Source of the DNA: Nostoc sp. CHAB 5824 | GTDB taxonomy: Bacteria > Cyanobacteriota > Cyanobacteriia > Cyanobacteriales > Nostocaceae | Reading direction: 5' to 3' | Length of the DNA: 64,000 bases | Assembly (NCBI RefSeq): GCF_020829665.1 | Contig: NZ_JAIVFT010000014.1 | Span: 1 to 64,000 of the forward strand | In this document: positions 16,311 through 25,268 of the stretch, one piece after another | Position numbering within the stretch: the first letter of the stretch is position 1 | How the letters are laid out: each line of letters starts with the position of its first letter | Translations under genes and position numbers: made by a program | Notes under the pieces: model-generated | Databases searched by the model: none | Seen by the model: the letters and a program-made list of their open reading frames with translations, nothing else | Told to the model about the DNA's origin: nothing

Positions 16311-17450
16311 ATGGAGAATCTTGCGTATTTGCACCTAGCTTTCGCCTACGAAGACAGCACACCCAGTGAATTGGTCTCCCTCAGTTCTTTGTTTAACAAA
16401 GCAGCTGCACCAGACTGGAAACGGCTTTCTGGTAGGGCTTGGAAGTATATGTTGCCCCTTGCTCTGTCCTTGTCCATTCTTGGCGCTGTTAGCAGCGTTA
16501 TGGCACTGGAAAAAGGTGATCAAGGCCCTTCTGTCAGAAATTTACAACAACAGTTAAAACGAGCAGGTTTTTATCAAGCTCCAGTCACCCAAGTTTATGA
16601 CGTGTCCACAGAAGAATCTGTACGGCGCTTCCAAAAGGCCGCTGGTTTACCAGTGGATGGGATTGTTCGAGCAAGCACCCTACAAAAATTAGAAGGCTGG
16701 CAAGCTAAAAAGCCCACAACTACGGCTACACAAGCTAAAAAAACCACTGCTGTAAGTACACAAGCCAAAAAGCCCAGTACTACTAGTTCAGCTAGATCAG
16801 CAACCAGCCAGCGCCGCAATTCCAACTACCTTGCTAAGGGGGATGAAGGTGAAGATGTTAGGGCTTTACAAGAACGCTTAAGAGTCGCAGGCTTTTATTA
16901 CGGGAACGCCACAGGAATATTTGGCCCAATTACCGAAGAAGCTGTCAAGCGGTTCCAAGATGCTTATAAATTAAGCGTTGACGGTGTTGTTGGCCCAGCA
17001 ACATTAGGTAAATTGCCCGGAGTTGGCATCGGTGATGGAGAAGAGGCTCCCAAAAAGGTAGTCAATCGAGATAAACTCCGTGTAGGCGATCGCGGTGAGC
17101 CAGTTAGAATTGTTCAAGAGCAATTGATCCAGGCAGGATATTTAGAGGGAGAGCCAAATGGCTATTATGGCCCCTATACTGCCGATGCTGTACGGAGATT
17201 TCAGGCAGCTAATTTCTTGGCAGCAAGTGGCGTTGCTGGGCCAACTACGCGAGCTAAGTTATATAGCTCAGTTAATACTGCTAGCAAAAGCGAATTTAAT
17301 ACCCTAGAAATCCAAACGCGACTACGGGAGCGGGGTTTTTATAAAGGCAAGCTGAACGGTGTGATGGCAGCTGACACCAAAAAAGCAATTAAACAAGCCC
17401 AAGAATTCTACGGCATCAGTCTCAAGGATCTTAAGAGCGGACGCTTTTAG
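16311..17450 (+). CDS. Peptidoglycan-binding repeat protein (Alr1690-like)
   Basis: A 379-residue envelope protein with a membrane/signal segment near 46-65 (MLPLALSLSILGAVSSVMAL) and four peptidoglycan-binding (PGB_1) domains. The domains start at LEKGDQGPSVRNLQQQL, LAKGDEGEDVRALQERL, LRVGDRGEPVRIVQEQL and a last divergent one, FNTLEIQTRLRERGFY. A lysine/threonine-rich linker separates the first two. It starts 9 bp after cobN and ends convergently with furA, about 130 bp away. This gene order matches Anabaena alr1690, whose read-through transcript is reported to act as antisense RNA to furA. Orthology is inferred from context and domains. Confidence 0.85.
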   Translation: MENLAYLHLAFAYEDSTPSELVSLSSLFNKAAAPDWKRLSGRAWKYMLPLALSLSILGAVSSVMALEKGDQGPSVRNLQQQLKRAGFYQAPVTQVYDVSTEESVRRFQKAAGLPVDGIVRASTLQKLEGWQAKKPTTTATQAKKTTAVSTQAKKPSTTSSARSATSQRRNSNYLAKGDEGEDVRALQERLRVAGFYYGNATGIFGPITEEAVKRFQDAYKLSVDGVVGPATLGKLPGVGIGDGEEAPKKVVNRDKLRVGDRGEPVRIVQEQLIQAGYLEGEPNGYYGPYTADAVRRFQAANFLAASGVAGPTTRAKLYSSVNTASKSEFNTLEIQTRLRERGFYKGKLNGVMAADTKKAIKQAQEFYGISLKDLKSGRF

Positions 17451-17460
17451 CATCCGCTTT
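17436..17460 (+). terminator. Weak hairpin at end of Alr1690-like gene
   Basis: AGCGGA (17436-17441) pairs with TCCGCT (17453-17458), followed by TT only. The stem spans the stop codon and has a poor T tract, so read-through towards furA, as described for the Anabaena homologue, is plausible. Confidence 0.4.
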
Positions 17461-17574
17461 GGTGTTGTTAGTATCACTTACCAACTTGTTGCTTGCCTCC
17501 AGTAACAACAAATTAAGAACTGCTCAAAATTCCACTTATTTGGTTAATTTGAGTAGTTTCGTCTTATTTATTTA

Positions 17575-17615
17575 CCCAAGTGCTAAAGCGGCATCAGTGC
17601 CCGTTGGCACTTGGG
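17575..17615 (-). terminator. Hairpin spanning the furA stop codon
   Basis: CCCAAGTGC (17575-17583) and GCACTTGGG (17607-17615) form a perfect 9-bp inverted repeat around the end of furA. On the minus strand it is followed by an A/T-rich TAAATAAATAAG, not a clean T run. It could be the furA terminator or protect the 3' end. Confidence 0.45.
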
Positions 17616-18038
17616 ACACACTGCATGGATGGTCATTTGACAGTCTAGCAGGTGAAAACCTTCTTTTTGAGCCGTTTTCGACCCAATTTTTAAAATTGAG
17701 TCATTTTTAAACTCAATAGTTGAGTTGCATCTAACACAAATTAGGTGATGGTGATGATGGGGATAGGGCTGGTTGATTTCATAATGCTTATGTCCCTCGC
17801 CCAGTTCTAGTTCCCGTAAAATTCCCATTCTTGCCATCAACTTCAAAGTCCGATAAATAGTTGACAGACTGATCCCTTCACCATCAGTTTCTAGCCGATG
17901 ATAAAGATCCTCCGCACTCAGATGTTCACCTTGCGGAAGTTCTTGAAAAATGTGTAAAATTGTTTCGCGCTGGGGAGTTAATCGCCAGCCTCGTTCGTTC
18001 AGTTCTGCCTTGAGTGAAGTAGTTGTGTAGACAGTCAT
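17583..18038 (-). CDS. furA: Ferric uptake regulator FurA
   Basis: Iron-responsive repressor of the Fur family. From the chosen start (MTVYTTTSLKAELNERGWRL) the protein has 151 residues, with cysteines at 101, 104, 133, 141 and 144. That spacing, two CxxC motifs plus Cys133, is the pattern I recall for Anabaena FurA. The winged helix (TPQRETILHIF to STIYRTLKLM), the HHHHH metal region at 94-98 and the C-terminal dimerisation domain are all present. An ATG six codons further upstream would add MLRNIS; the shorter form fits the family. It lies convergent to the Alr1690-like gene and next to sigC, a conserved arrangement. Confidence 0.92.
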   Translation of the reverse strand: MTVYTTTSLKAELNERGWRLTPQRETILHIFQELPQGEHLSAEDLYHRLETDGEGISLSTIYRTLKLMARMGILRELELGEGHKHYEINQPYPHHHHHLICVRCNSTIEFKNDSILKIGSKTAQKEGFHLLDCQMTIHAVCPKCQRALMPL

Positions 18039-18112
18039 ACTAATATTTCTCAACAAAGCTCGTTAGTTGAGAATATAACAAATCTTGGGAGCAATTTGCA
18101 ACAATCATTGCC

Positions 18113-18131
18113 TATTGAGAATTCTTGCTAA
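18113..18131 (-). promoter_or_regulatory. Candidate Fur box upstream of furA
   Basis: The 75-90 bp upstream of furA contains TATTGAGAATTCTTGCTA with the palindrome AGAATTCT, resembling AT-rich iron boxes of cyanobacteria. A second AT-rich TTGAGAATATAAC lies at about 18067-18079. FurA autoregulation is known in Anabaena; binding here is inferred from sequence only. Confidence 0.4.
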
Positions 18132-18430
18132 ATATTTAAGAACAATTCATCAAATCTTGATCAAAATTCCAATAATAAGCTGTAGTGCATTTAATTTGCA
18201 TACAGCTAATAGTTAGGATACTTGTAACGATTGCATCCCTTAAGTTTCAATTTTGAATCAGTGAATTTTGAATTGCTTAGTTGATCCCCACCTTCAAGAT
18301 ATCTAAGCAAAGGTCTGGGGAAACTTTTGTACAATTAAATGCTAATAATTTGCTATAAGCCTCTAAAAGGCTTTTGACCTGGGGATCAAATCAGCCTTTT
18401 GTCCCTAGTCATTTGTCAAGTGCAGTTTTC

Positions 18431-18569
18431 TAATGACAAATGACCCTAAGGGTGACGGTCTTTCGTCGCTACCGCTACGCTAACGCCAGTTGCTCATGGG
18501 GGAAACCCCCATCGCCCTTGGCGTCTCCCCTTGGGAGAAGACCGCACTGGCTCACTAATGACAAATGAC
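18431..18569. repeat. Interspersed palindromic repeat abutting sigC
   Basis: The block is flanked by direct copies of TAATGACAAATGAC (18431-18444 and 18556-18569). Inside are palindromic pieces GACGGTCTT...AAGACCGC and GGGGGAAACCCCC. It is a composite of common Nostoc intergenic repeats and touches the stop codon of the sigma-factor gene. The remaining 18057-18430 interval is AT-rich and holds no gene. Confidence 0.65.
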
Positions 18570-19819
18570 TAACTTAGAGACTCCAAATAGTCGCGGATGA
18601 GGTTGCGGCGCTTGGGTTGGCGTAGCTTTTGCAAAGCTTTGGATTCTATTTGTCTGACTCGTTCGCGCGATAAGTCCAGAGCGCGACCAATTTCTGCTAA
18701 AGAATAAGGATGACCATCTGCCAAACCAAACCGCATCAAAATGACATCACGTTCCCGGCTAGTCAAATCTGACAGAAGATGATGCAAATCTCTTTGTAAA
18801 GATTCTCGCATTAACATCTCTTCTGGGGTTACAGAGTCAGTTTCGAGTAATTCGCCTAACTCAGTGTCCTTATCTTTTCCTACTTTGGTTTCCAGAGAAA
18901 CGGAGCGAGGAACCCGCAACAAAACTTCTCGGACTTGGGTCGGTGTCATCTCTAACTCAGTTGCTAAATCTTCTAGAGTTGGGGTGCGACCTTTTTCTTG
19001 AGCAATTTTGCGTTGAGCTTTTTTGATTTTGTTTAACTTTTCGGTAATATGGACAGGGAGGCGGATCGTGCGACTAGAAGTAGCGATCGCCCGTGTAATT
19101 CCCTGACGAATCCACCAGTAAGCATAAGTACTGAAGCGATAACCCTTAGTTGGGTCAAATTTTTCTACAGCCCGCTCCAAACCCAATGTGCCTTCTTGGA
19201 CTAAATCCAACAATTCCAAACCGCGATTTTGATACTTCTTAGCAACAGACACAACTAGGCGAAGATTAGCCTTAATCATGTGTTCCTTTGCTTGAAGTCC
19301 TTGGGACTGAATTTGCTCCAATTCTTCTACTGTCAACTTGGCAATTTCAGCCCAGCGACGTTTGCCATCTGCCAAAGTCGGTCTTAGATTCGCTACCATT
19401 ATGCCAGCAGTGGCAGCCCATCTTTCCAAAGACGGGCGATGTCCTAGTTCTGAGGTCAGACGTTCTTGAACTTCAATTAACCTTTGATAGGGTGAAATCA
19501 CTTCATCCCCTTGCTTTGCGGCGTTAGCAAGCACTATCCGCATCCGCAAGTAGCGCTGGACTTTTTGAGCTTCTGAAACCTCTTCATCTCGCCCTAACAA
19601 GCGAACCCGACCAATTTCCTGAAGATATAGACGTACTAGGTCTGTACTACGACGGTTAGTATTAGCAGCAAAGTTAGCAGGGTCAACAGAAGCCATCTCT
19701 AGCTCCTGTAGGTCATCTACCGATAACTCACTTTCGTCAACCGTGAGATCCGAGTCCAAAGCCTGGCGGGACTTTTTGGTATTGTAGGGGGCATCTGCAT
19801 AAAAAGATGTTGCTGGCAT
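18569..19819 (-). CDS. sigC: Group 2 RNA polymerase sigma factor SigC
   Basis: A sigma-70 family factor of about 416 residues from the ATG at 19819 (MPATSFYADAPYNTKK). Ten extra codons are open upstream, but the shorter start matches the usual length. It has region 1.2 (DLVRLYLQEIGRVRLL), a long region 2 (RLVVSVAKKYQNRG, LDLVQEGTLGLERAVEKFDP, GYRFSTYAYWWIRQGITRAI), region 3 (RLPVHITEKLNKIKKAQRKI) and region 4 with the helix-turn-helix YSLAEIGRALDLSRERVRQIE. The assignment to SigC rather than another group 2 factor rests on adjacency to furA, as in Anabaena. The 650 bp upstream should carry its promoter. Confidence 0.85.
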   Translation of the reverse strand: MPATSFYADAPYNTKKSRQALDSDLTVDESELSVDDLQELEMASVDPANFAANTNRRSTDLVRLYLQEIGRVRLLGRDEEVSEAQKVQRYLRMRIVLANAAKQGDEVISPYQRLIEVQERLTSELGHRPSLERWAATAGIMVANLRPTLADGKRRWAEIAKLTVEELEQIQSQGLQAKEHMIKANLRLVVSVAKKYQNRGLELLDLVQEGTLGLERAVEKFDPTKGYRFSTYAYWWIRQGITRAIATSSRTIRLPVHITEKLNKIKKAQRKIAQEKGRTPTLEDLATELEMTPTQVREVLLRVPRSVSLETKVGKDKDTELGELLETDSVTPEEMLMRESLQRDLHHLLSDLTSRERDVILMRFGLADGHPYSLAEIGRALDLSRERVRQIESKALQKLRQPKRRNLIRDYLESLS

Positions 19820-19850
19820 AAAGATCGTCTCAATGGCTCCAGGTAACAAT

Positions 19851-20499
19851 AGATTACGGTCAGCTTAGATTACGGTCAGCTATTCAACTGTTGCTATTGT
19901 TCCCGTGATTTACGATGAACTAACATGGTTGAAGGTTCTATTACAATTTTTTTTTGTAATTAACTGTAAGGGTTTCATTAGATACAGCATTACTGAACTT
20001 AATTGGTTGCTAAGCTTTGGATTGAACCAATAGCTATTCAAATCCGCAGCGGGGCTTTCAATATTTAAACTACTTAGTTAACATTTCAACCTAGATGGTT
20101 TTTAATAGTAACTTTTAGAACACAGTATAAACATCCTTTTGTGAATGTCATCTTTATAATTGGCATAGTCACATTTACATGGCTACAAAAGTAATATCCT
20201 GACGATTTACCAATTTTTTCTCAGGATTATTTACGTATAAGTAGAACTAATAGATATTGGGGAAGTGATTAGTATTAACGGCAAAAGTTCATCTACACGG
20301 AGATAAAAGACGCAAAGTTGCGTCCTTTTCTGTGTCAGTCTTAACCCGTCAATTTCAACTTGACAAACTAAGCTGATGCGCGTCTAAAGTATATAAACAC
20401 TCTTGATGGTCGCTAACTGTTGACTGTTGACTGTTGACTGTTGACGGGTTTTCAGTCATCAGGTAAATGTACAATATTATTTGCGTAACAGCTTACTAA
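19851..20499. repeat. sigC upstream region with tandem and heptamer repeats
   Basis: There is no gene in this 650-bp stretch. A 16-bp tandem duplication (AGATTACGGTCAGCTT, 19851-19866, repeated at 19867-19882) lies just upstream of sigC. Four or more ACTGTTG heptamers occur at 20416-20445, resembling the STRR heptanucleotide families of heterocystous cyanobacteria. The central part is AT-rich and probably contains the sigC promoter, which I cannot place exactly. Confidence 0.55.
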
Positions 20500-21426
20500 C
20501 TAGTAGTTGTACTCTGGCTTGATATCTCGCAGCATCAGTTCATCAAGGGCTTGTCGGGGTGTGACTTCACCCTGAAGTAAACGATAAACTTGCTCAGTAA
20601 TTGGAACAGGAATGTTTTGTTGCTTGGCTCGTTGCATCAAAACCCGACAAGTGTTCACTCCTTCAGCAGTTCCTTGTAAATTTGCGAGAGTTTCTGTAAG
20701 TGACTTACCACCAGCTAGCTGGTAACCGACTTGGTAATTACGACTTAAGGGACTATTGCACGTTGCTAACAAATCTCCTAAACCCGATAAACCATAAAAT
20801 GTTTCCGTCTTTGCACCCCAGTCGTTGCCGATGCGAACCATTTCTGTAAGCCCACGGGTAACTAAAGCAGCTTTGGCATTGGTTCCCAGTTGTAAACCAT
20901 CGCACACACCAGCTGCGATCGCAATGACATTTTTCAGTGTTCCCCCCAATTCCACGCCTAAGGGATCGGGATTGGTATATACCCGGAAACGATGAGAAGA
21001 AAATACTAACTGCACTACTTCCGCAGCTGTAGGAATATTACTGGCTACCACCGTTGCTGCTGGTAATTCTTGTTGAATTTCTTTAGATAAATTAGGCCCA
21101 GAAAGGACAACTACTGCATGGTTAGGGAATAGTGTTTGCCAAATTTGAGACGGCGTACAGGTGGTTTGGGGGTCTAAGCCTTTGGTCGCCGTCACAAAAA
21201 TTGTCTCTGGAGAAAGGGGGAAAGACTGGACTTGAGAAGCAACATCTCTCACACCAATCATCGAGATAGCAGACAGGACTATTTGGACATCTTTTAAAAC
21301 TGCTTGGATTTGGGAACCTTGACGCGACCACACACGCACCTTATGACCATTCGCTGCGGCGAGATTTGCTAGAGATGCACCCCAAGCACCCGCACCAAGA
21401 ATTGCTACAGTTTTTGGATTAGTCAT
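20500..21426 (-). CDS. gpsA: Glycerol-3-phosphate dehydrogenase [NAD(P)+]
   Basis: Reduces dihydroxyacetone phosphate to sn-glycerol-3-phosphate, the backbone for phospholipids and thylakoid glycolipids. The 308-residue protein has the N-terminal dinucleotide-binding loop GAGAWGASLANLAA, the VTATKGL and VLSGPNLSKEI motifs, the catalytic lysine in LKNVIAIAAGVCDGL, the SGLGDLLATCNSPLSRNYQVG signature and the C-terminal PITEQVYRLLQGEVTPRQAL. The length is slightly short but complete. It lies 53 bp downstream of lipA on the same strand and may be co-transcribed with it. Confidence 0.95.
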   Translation of the reverse strand: MTNPKTVAILGAGAWGASLANLAAANGHKVRVWSRQGSQIQAVLKDVQIVLSAISMIGVRDVASQVQSFPLSPETIFVTATKGLDPQTTCTPSQIWQTLFPNHAVVVLSGPNLSKEIQQELPAATVVASNIPTAAEVVQLVFSSHRFRVYTNPDPLGVELGGTLKNVIAIAAGVCDGLQLGTNAKAALVTRGLTEMVRIGNDWGAKTETFYGLSGLGDLLATCNSPLSRNYQVGYQLAGGKSLTETLANLQGTAEGVNTCRVLMQRAKQQNIPVPITEQVYRLLQGEVTPRQALDELMLRDIKPEYNY

Positions 21427-21479
21427 TAATCAAAAGTCTCCCTATCACCCCATTCTCTTAGCAATCTAAAATCTCAAAT

Positions 21480-22358
21480 CTAAAATTGGCTGCGGGGATA
21501 ACGTTCCATTAATTCCCTGACTTGTTCGGCATGATATGAGCTTCTTGTCAAAGGTGAAGAAACAACTTGTAAAAATCCTATTTCTTCGCCAAATGCCTTC
21601 CAAGCAGCAAATTGTTCTGGGTTGATAAATTCATTTACTTGCAAATGTTTTTGACTGGGTTGGAGGTATTGCCCGATTGTCAATATGTCACAATCTACGG
21701 TTCGCAAGTCTTGCATGACTTGGCGGATTTCGGCATCAGTTTCACCGAGTCCAACCATGATACCGGATTTAGTGTATGTGCTCTTGAGAACTTGGCGAGA
21801 GCGCTGCAATAATTCTAATGTGCGATCGTAGTTTCCTTGGGGACGCACCCGGCGATACAGGCGTGGAACAGTTTCCGTATTGTGGTTTAATACCTCTGGC
21901 GCAGCTTGTAGAATCAACTCTAGAGCATTCCAATTACCGCACAAGTCAGGAATTAGTACCTCAATTGTGGTGTTGGGTGAAACAGAGCGAACCGCATTAA
22001 TAGAGGCTATAAACTGAGACGCGCCACCATCAAGCAAGTCATCCCGGTTTACAGAAGTGATCACAACATGGTTAAGTTTCATGCGGCGAACAGCTTCTGC
22101 TAGTCGTGAAGGTTCCGTGGGGTCTAGTGGTTTGGGTTTTTTCTCAAAATCAATATCGCAGTAGGGACAAGCGCGTGTACAAGCCGGGCCCATAATTAAA
22201 AATGTGGCAGTCCCAGCGTTGAAGCATTCACCAATATTCGGACAGGATGCTTCCTCACAAACTGTATTGAGGGCTAAATCCCGCAAAATATCTTTAACGT
22301 TACCGATGCGCTCACGCCCAGGTGCTTTTACCCGCAACCAGTCTGGTTTTACAGTCAC
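21480..22358 (-). CDS. lipA: Lipoyl synthase
   Basis: Radical-SAM enzyme that inserts two sulfur atoms into protein-bound octanoyl groups to make lipoyl cofactors. The 292-residue protein shows both iron-sulfur cluster motifs: the auxiliary CEEASCPNIGEC (CX4CX5C) and the radical SAM CTRACPYCDI (CX3CX2C). It ends with the family's RSSYHA serine ligand motif. Other conserved parts are TIEVLIPD, VLNHNTETV and SGIMVGLGE. The start MTVKPDWLRVKAPGRERIG is the usual N-terminus. Upstream on the other strand lies the tRNA-Pro gene. Confidence 0.96.
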   Translation of the reverse strand: MTVKPDWLRVKAPGRERIGNVKDILRDLALNTVCEEASCPNIGECFNAGTATFLIMGPACTRACPYCDIDFEKKPKPLDPTEPSRLAEAVRRMKLNHVVITSVNRDDLLDGGASQFIASINAVRSVSPNTTIEVLIPDLCGNWNALELILQAAPEVLNHNTETVPRLYRRVRPQGNYDRTLELLQRSRQVLKSTYTKSGIMVGLGETDAEIRQVMQDLRTVDCDILTIGQYLQPSQKHLQVNEFINPEQFAAWKAFGEEIGFLQVVSSPLTRSSYHAEQVRELMERYPRSQF

Positions 22359-22498
22359 AATCTGCTTTTACCACTAGAGTTATACAAATTTAATCGTAGC
22401 AAGCAAAGCCTTGAGTAAAGTGATCATATATATATAGATGTAATTCTGTTATTTGGCACGGGTTGTGATATTGTTAATTTATAATGGCATTTTTATGC

Positions 22499-22572
22499 CG
22501 GGATGTGGCGCAGCTTGGTAGCGCACTTCGTTCGGGACGAAGGGGCCGCTGGTTCGAATCCAGTCATCCCGA
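22499..22572 (+). tRNA. tRNA-Pro (anticodon CGG)
   Basis: A 74-nt cloverleaf folds from the sequence. The acceptor stem CGGGATG pairs with CATCCCG. The D arm contains GCGCAGCTTGGTAGCGC, the anticodon stem CTTCG/CGAAG encloses the loop TTCGGGA with anticodon CGG, and the T arm has CTGGTTCGAATCCAG. The discriminator is A and CCA is not encoded. A TATAAT box at about 22481 is a plausible -10. Confidence 0.96.
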
Positions 22573-22585
22573 TTTGTTGTACTTT

Positions 22586-22705
22586 CGCAAATTAGATGTC
22601 GTCGTTAACAAATTAATGTTGTGATTAACGAATTAATATCACTGTTAACAAATGAATGTCATCAAAGTTGCTCTTGCAACCGTTAACAAATTAATGTCGC
22701 CGACT
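22586..22705. repeat. Degenerate direct repeats downstream of tRNA-Pro
   Basis: Four imperfect copies of a GTTAACAAATTAATGTC-type unit occur within about 120 bp. The copies are unevenly spaced and no ORF crosses them. They resemble the short tandem repeats scattered in Nostoc intergenic DNA. Confidence 0.6.
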
Positions 22706-22846
22706 GTCTTTTTTGGGGCTGGTTCAAAAAAATCAGCATCAAGTCGCCACTATAAGGAGTAACGCCCAACCCTTGTGCAGACTGGTGTATAAATATTTCC
22801 CATGAGAGTAAAAAATCTAATTGCGTTTTTGTGACACAACCATAAA

Positions 22847-22890
22847 AACAGCCCACCTTCAATTACTACAAGTGGGCTGTTGTTTTAAAC
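22847..22890 (+). terminator. Strong terminator hairpin with no gene upstream
   Basis: AACAGCCCAC (22847-22856) pairs perfectly with GTGGGCTGTT (22872-22881), followed by GTTTT. The nearest upstream gene on this strand is the tRNA-Pro 270 bp away, so the hairpin may end an extended tRNA transcript or an unannotated small RNA. The remaining 22890-23228 interval is AT-rich, with a palindromic GCTACGCGTAGC piece near 23150. Confidence 0.6.
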
Positions 22891-23228
22891 AAAACTTCAA
22901 GTTAAGTGTAAGTGTTGCGGCTCATATTCAAATTAGACTAAATATTAACAAATAATTGGAAGTATTTTACTAAAAAATCAAGGCTATTCCATTCTAAAAT
23001 ACCACATTTTATAATTACGGGTTAATTCTTGCTTACAAAATGGTCATTTTTCAGGGTTAGGTTAGTTGCTAAATTATTGTTTTTCACAAAAGATTCGTAA
23101 AAACTATCCTAAAAAAAGAATGAAATAGCTCTGGGAAGAAGAGGAAACGCTACGCGTAGCTTGCTTCCCCACAGGGGTACAAGTCGTGAAACCGCAAGGA
23201 CGCAGTGGCTCTCCAACCTACGCCAATT

Positions 23229-23624
23229 TTAGAATTCAGACCCTGATGGCGCGCTGGCAAGAGCGACAACTCCAGTAGTATTAAGAACTATTGTATTATT
23301 TCCCTGCCGACGAAAACTTACGAATTCATCTGAAGCAAGTCTCCGTGATAATCTTGGTTGAAATGCGGTTCTTGAAGAATTATATAAAATATATTCTCCA
23401 TCATAATCACCAGTTTCTCCAGGTTGTAAAACTTGGCGTTCTGCCAGTACGGACGCTCCAAAATTATAAAAAGCTCTCGTCTCACCTGAATCATTGATAA
23501 CTTGAAAACCTCCAGTAATTTCAGAGGCTTCGTCGGAGCTTAATTCAGATAATGAACCATCATCAAGGTCATCAAATCTAATAGAAAAACAATCTTTTTC
23601 TGTTTGAGAAGTTGTTTTCAGCAT
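23229..23624 (-). CDS. Double-glycine-leader secreted peptide
   Basis: The 131-residue product begins MLKTTSQTEKDCFSIRFDD and has the leader end LSELSSDEASEITGG around residues 25-39, again a C39-peptidase-type double-glycine motif. The mature part of about 92 residues has no cysteine and many Gly, Ser, Asn and Arg residues, probably a small beta-rich secreted protein. The leader resembles that of the 4251-4568 gene, while the mature regions differ, as expected when leader and core evolve separately. No exporter is next to it; the ABC-2 permease 700 bp away is not of the peptidase type. The function is unknown. Confidence 0.68.
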   Translation of the reverse strand: MLKTTSQTEKDCFSIRFDDLDDGSLSELSSDEASEITGGFQVINDSGETRAFYNFGASVLAERQVLQPGETGDYDGEYILYNSSRTAFQPRLSRRLASDEFVSFRRQGNNTIVLNTTGVVALASAPSGSEF

Positions 23625-24336
23625 TAACAGGTTCCAAAAAATACTTCAGTTAATAAAACATAATTCAGTATCCAGAACTCAGAATTGAATTCTGTTGTAA
23701 CTGGTGGATAAATAAACGGGTTTAAGCCTCCCACCAAAATAAAAATTTGGTCTTTTAGTAGAAAGTGACGTTTTGAATCCTCTACTAATTGATTTTGAAT
23801 TTTGAATTCTGAATTTTGTATTATTATTGAGTATCTTGCCAAACTACAAAAATTTTGTCAAGTACCTTAAAGCTATTTAATAACTATCTAAAAAGAATAA
23901 TATAGGTAGCTGGAAATCGCTTCTATATAAGCAAAGTCGGCCTCCGCGCACTAATGCGAAAATAGGGGTTTTAATTTTATTTAATGAGAGGATTTTGAGA
24001 AATTATACATGCTGCTTTAACTAAATTCTGGCGAGAATGCAGCAGCCTGCCAAAGCAATTATTGTTTTTCTCTGCGCCTCTGTGCAAGATTATTTCATAT
24101 CTGACTTTAAATATTGATTATTACAATATTCTTTCGTCGTTGTGACAGAAAAATAATCCTGTTGATTTCCAACAATCGGGTAAATGTCGCATCCCATGTA
24201 AAAAAGCTATATACTTTATTCTGTAAGACTTATAGCTATTTTATATAAACGACAATAATTAGTTATTCGACATTAGATGTTAACTTTATGTTGCTCCAAC
24301 ATTGAGCAAGACACTGCCTTGTCTACGCTTCTCTCT
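23625..24336. other. Gene-free AT-rich interval with GAATTC-type repeats
   Basis: The stretch contains AATTCTGAATTTTGAATTC-like repeats at about 23660-23820 and a GGCCTCCGCGCACTAATGCG piece near 23940. An ORF can be drawn through the repeats, but its protein merely spells them out. The rest up to the permease gene shows no recognisable feature. Confidence 0.4.
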
Positions 24337-25119
24337 CTAACTCGAAGCACTAGTATAAAACCGCAACGCAAATCGCCAAAACCAAGTAGAAGCGAAAAAC
24401 AACGCTACTGCCAATATTGCCGCACCTATCAACCAGCTAATTTCACTCCGACCCAACAGCGCTTGGGCTGGTATAGTAGTTAAAAACGCTACTGGCATCA
24501 CAAAGGTGAAGAAAAAGCGGTAAGCAGTAGGATATGCTGCGATAGGATATCGTCCAGCTTCCAATAAACCACGCAGTACTTCAGTAACGTTGTATATTTT
24601 GACGAACCAAATACTCGTTGCTCCCAGCATAAACCACAGGCTGTACAGAATCACCAAGCTGAACAATAACGGCAGCACACCAAGTAGGTAGTCGTCCATG
24701 CCTATACCGAGGCGTTGACCTGCATAGCCAATAATAATACTACCAAAAACTAGATCCGGCATTCCCCAAGGTGAAAGGGTATGCGTGGAAAGCCAAAACT
24801 GACTGCGGATAGGTTTTAATAATATAAAGTCCAAAGTGCCTTCTTGGACATGGCGGACAATGCGATTCAAGTTCGACGCCAGAAAAGTAGCAGAAAATCC
24901 TTGTAGTAAGGTAAAAATTCCTAGAACTACTAAAGCTGCTTCCCATGACCAGCCACTAAAAGTGTAACCAGTGCGGTAAAACAAGAATAATCCAAAGAGG
25001 CTGCCTGCAAGATTTCCCAAGCTGCTGAGGGTAGCTATGAAAAAGTTAATCCGATATTCCAACTCAGCTGCGATCGCAGCACTCCAAAATAGTCTTAGTA
25101 CTTTCAAATATCTTTGCAT
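24337..25119 (-). CDS. ABC-2 type transporter permease
   Basis: About 260 residues from the ATG at 25119 (MQRYLKVLRLFWSAAIAAEL); six further codons are open upstream. There are five to six hydrophobic helices (FFIATLSSLGNLAGSLFGLFLF, AALVVLGIFTLLQGFSATFLA, LLFSLVILYSLWFMLGATS, FFFTFVMPVAFLTTIPAQALL, WLIGAAILAVALFFAST). The cytoplasmic HVQEGTLDFILLKPIRSQFWL motif is typical of the DUF990/COG3694 ABC-2 permeases. Such proteins pair with an ATPase and a second permease for export of an unknown substrate. No ATPase gene is adjacent, so its partners must lie elsewhere. Confidence 0.85.
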   Translation of the reverse strand: MQRYLKVLRLFWSAAIAAELEYRINFFIATLSSLGNLAGSLFGLFLFYRTGYTFSGWSWEAALVVLGIFTLLQGFSATFLASNLNRIVRHVQEGTLDFILLKPIRSQFWLSTHTLSPWGMPDLVFGSIIIGYAGQRLGIGMDDYLLGVLPLLFSLVILYSLWFMLGATSIWFVKIYNVTEVLRGLLEAGRYPIAAYPTAYRFFFTFVMPVAFLTTIPAQALLGRSEISWLIGAAILAVALFFASTWFWRFALRFYTSASS

Positions 25120-25268
25120 CTTGCACCTATAACTCAATATGTTCCATCTGTCATTACATTTCCAAAGGTTACATAATAACTTTATGTAAATTTAATATTA
25201 CTTTTGATTCAAGAAAATTGCTAAACGTTAATATGTTGTGGATCTATTGTTGAAAAGTGAGAAATTCT

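Noticed and set aside
17459..17710. 83-codon plus-strand ORF overlapping furA
   Set aside because: Lies antisense to conserved FurA codons and has no protein-like features; the region is better explained as possible antisense RNA.
23624..23842. 72-codon minus-strand ORF
   Set aside because: Made of GAATTC-type repeat translations (NSEFKIQN) with no recognisable domain.
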